64,000 bases of DNA from Paenibacillus sp. MAHUQ-63 (GTDB lineage Bacteria > Bacillota > Bacilli > Paenibacillales > NBRC-103111): contig NZ_JARADB010000003.1 of NCBI RefSeq assembly GCF_028765165.1, positions 541,210 to 605,209 of the forward strand. Reading direction: 5' to 3'. Made by a program: the position numbers and the translations under genes. Below are positions 63,554 to 64,000 of this stretch, one piece after another. The notes beneath the pieces are model-generated. The model saw only the letters and a list, made by a program, of their open reading frames with translations, was not told the DNA's origin and ran no database searches. Position 1 is the first letter of the stretch. Every line of letters begins with the position of its first letter.

Positions 63554-64000
63554 TTAGCTTGCTGAATCTTGCACAAGCGGCGTGGCATTGCCCAATCGTC
63601 CCTCTTGCAGGAGCCAACGGTCCGCGTCCGGGATATCGAAATAGCGGAGCATGCCCGGCATAATAAAGCTTAAGGAATCCGTTTCATCATAAAATGGTTC
63701 TCTGATCCACTCGCCGATACTGCTCATTCGGTCCGTTAAATTGACGTTTCTGACCCGATTGTCGAGAAGTGCCGCAAGCTCCGCATAAATGGCATACTTC
63801 CCGCTTCCGTAGAGCTCGATCTGATCCGGATCGACATTCTTTAGCGTCGTTGCCAGCTCCACCGCACGCAGGACATCGTAGGTGCGGACGGCCGCCATGC
63901 TGTCGCCAAGCCACATGAGCTCATCCGTATAACGGTCCATCATGCCGAAGCGCTTGAACGGCTTCTCTTCAGGATTATTAAGATAAGGCAAAAGCGATCC
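63554..64000 (-). CDS. C-terminal part of an alpha/beta-hydrolase-like protein (cut by window edge)
   Basis: About 148 residues; the frame is still open at the window end, so the start lies beyond it. GDSMAAVRTYDVLRAVELAT followed by IELYGSGKYAIYAELAALLD has the order of an alpha/beta-hydrolase or acetylxylan esterase nucleophile elbow, but reads GSGKY where GxSxG would be expected. The end is DADRWLLQEGRLGNATPLVQ. Located 13 nt before the racemase-like gene on the same strand, so it belongs to the same operon. Function uncertain. Confidence 0.55.
   Translation of the reverse strand, partial: GSLLPYLNNPEEKPFKRFGMMDRYTDELMWLGDSMAAVRTYDVLRAVELATTLKNVDPDQIELYGSGKYAIYAELAALLDNRVRNVNLTDRMSSIGEWIREPFYDETDSLSFIMPGMLRYFDIPDADRWLLQEGRLGNATPLVQDSAS

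Noticed and set aside
1..64000. rRNA, tRNA genes, prophage or IS elements
   Set aside because: No rRNA or tRNA signature, integrase, transposase or phage structural gene was seen on either strand.

Overview
The window looks like a chromosomal segment of a spore-forming Firmicute, most likely Paenibacillus or a close relative. Evidence: GC a little above 50 percent, strong AGGAGG-type ribosome binding sites with frequent TTG/GTG starts, a T-box leader on thrS, CotF-type spore coat genes, orphan PAS histidine kinases of the sporulation type, and a large pectin/rhamnogalacturonan gene set resembling the Bacillus subtilis yes/yet/lpl genes. This is a judgement from sequence features and remembered homologues; no database search was run.

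Layout. 1-1.4 kb: 5' part of thrS and its T-box leader. 1.5-5.7 kb: an SsuABC/NMT1-type ABC importer with a Nif3-like protein, behind a hairpin leader. 5.7-9.4 kb: three MpsC/DUF2294-type genes and a PAS histidine kinase, with two near-identical structured leaders. 9.6-12.7 kb: palindrome cluster, MFS transporter, second PAS kinase. 12.8-15.1 kb: a spore coat operon with the order of B. subtilis yraG-yraF-adhB-yraE-yraD. 15.2-18.3 kb: a GH42 beta-galactosidase divergent from an AraC regulator. 18.4-19.3 kb: first array of a 185-bp structured repeat. 19.4-22.4 kb: aldo/keto reductase, DinB protein, LysR regulator and a GH2 glycosidase remnant. 22.7-28.3 kb: an IclR-controlled operon for oxidative, non-phosphorylating (Weimberg-type) pentose breakdown. 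28.4-41.6 kb: rhamnogalacturonan-I utilisation (calcium-repeat propeller protein, YesU, YetA/PL26 lyase, membrane AraC regulator, LplABC-type oligosaccharide importer, YesZ GH42 enzyme). 41.7-42.7 kb: second repeat array. 42.7-45.2 kb: MFS exporter with divergent XRE regulator. 45.3-55.2 kb: Gfo/Idh dehydrogenase and GH78 rhamnosidase, then three secreted proteins ending in a PL1-like pectate lyase, behind a promoter with a perfect CcpA cre site. 55.4-55.9 kb: two more repeat units. 56.0-64.0 kb: an exported protein with a poly-Asp tract, an ABC exporter, and a cluster of DUF1537 kinase, RuBisCO-like protein, Asp/Glu racemase-like protein and the end of an alpha/beta-hydrolase-like gene.

How the genes fit together. 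Most of the window serves plant cell-wall carbohydrate use. The secreted lyase cuts pectin, the LplABC-like importer brings in oligosaccharides, and the cytoplasmic YetA/PL26, GH42 and GH78 enzymes finish them. The Weimberg operon feeds pentonates to 2-oxoglutarate. The RuBisCO-like/DUF1537 cluster resembles D-apionate breakdown genes, apiose being a pectin sugar.

The most unusual features are (i) eleven copies of an approximately 185-bp intergenic module with a conserved four-box cruciform architecture but varying side-hairpin sequences, always between convergent genes; (ii) a 9-bp CAAAAATGT box exactly 4 bp upstream of the predicted -35 of both divergent rhamnogalacturonan promoters; (iii) a duplicated leader RNA in front of a histidine kinase and an MpsC-like gene; and (iv) an approximately 86-residue Gly/Ala-rich insertion in the pentonate dehydratase.
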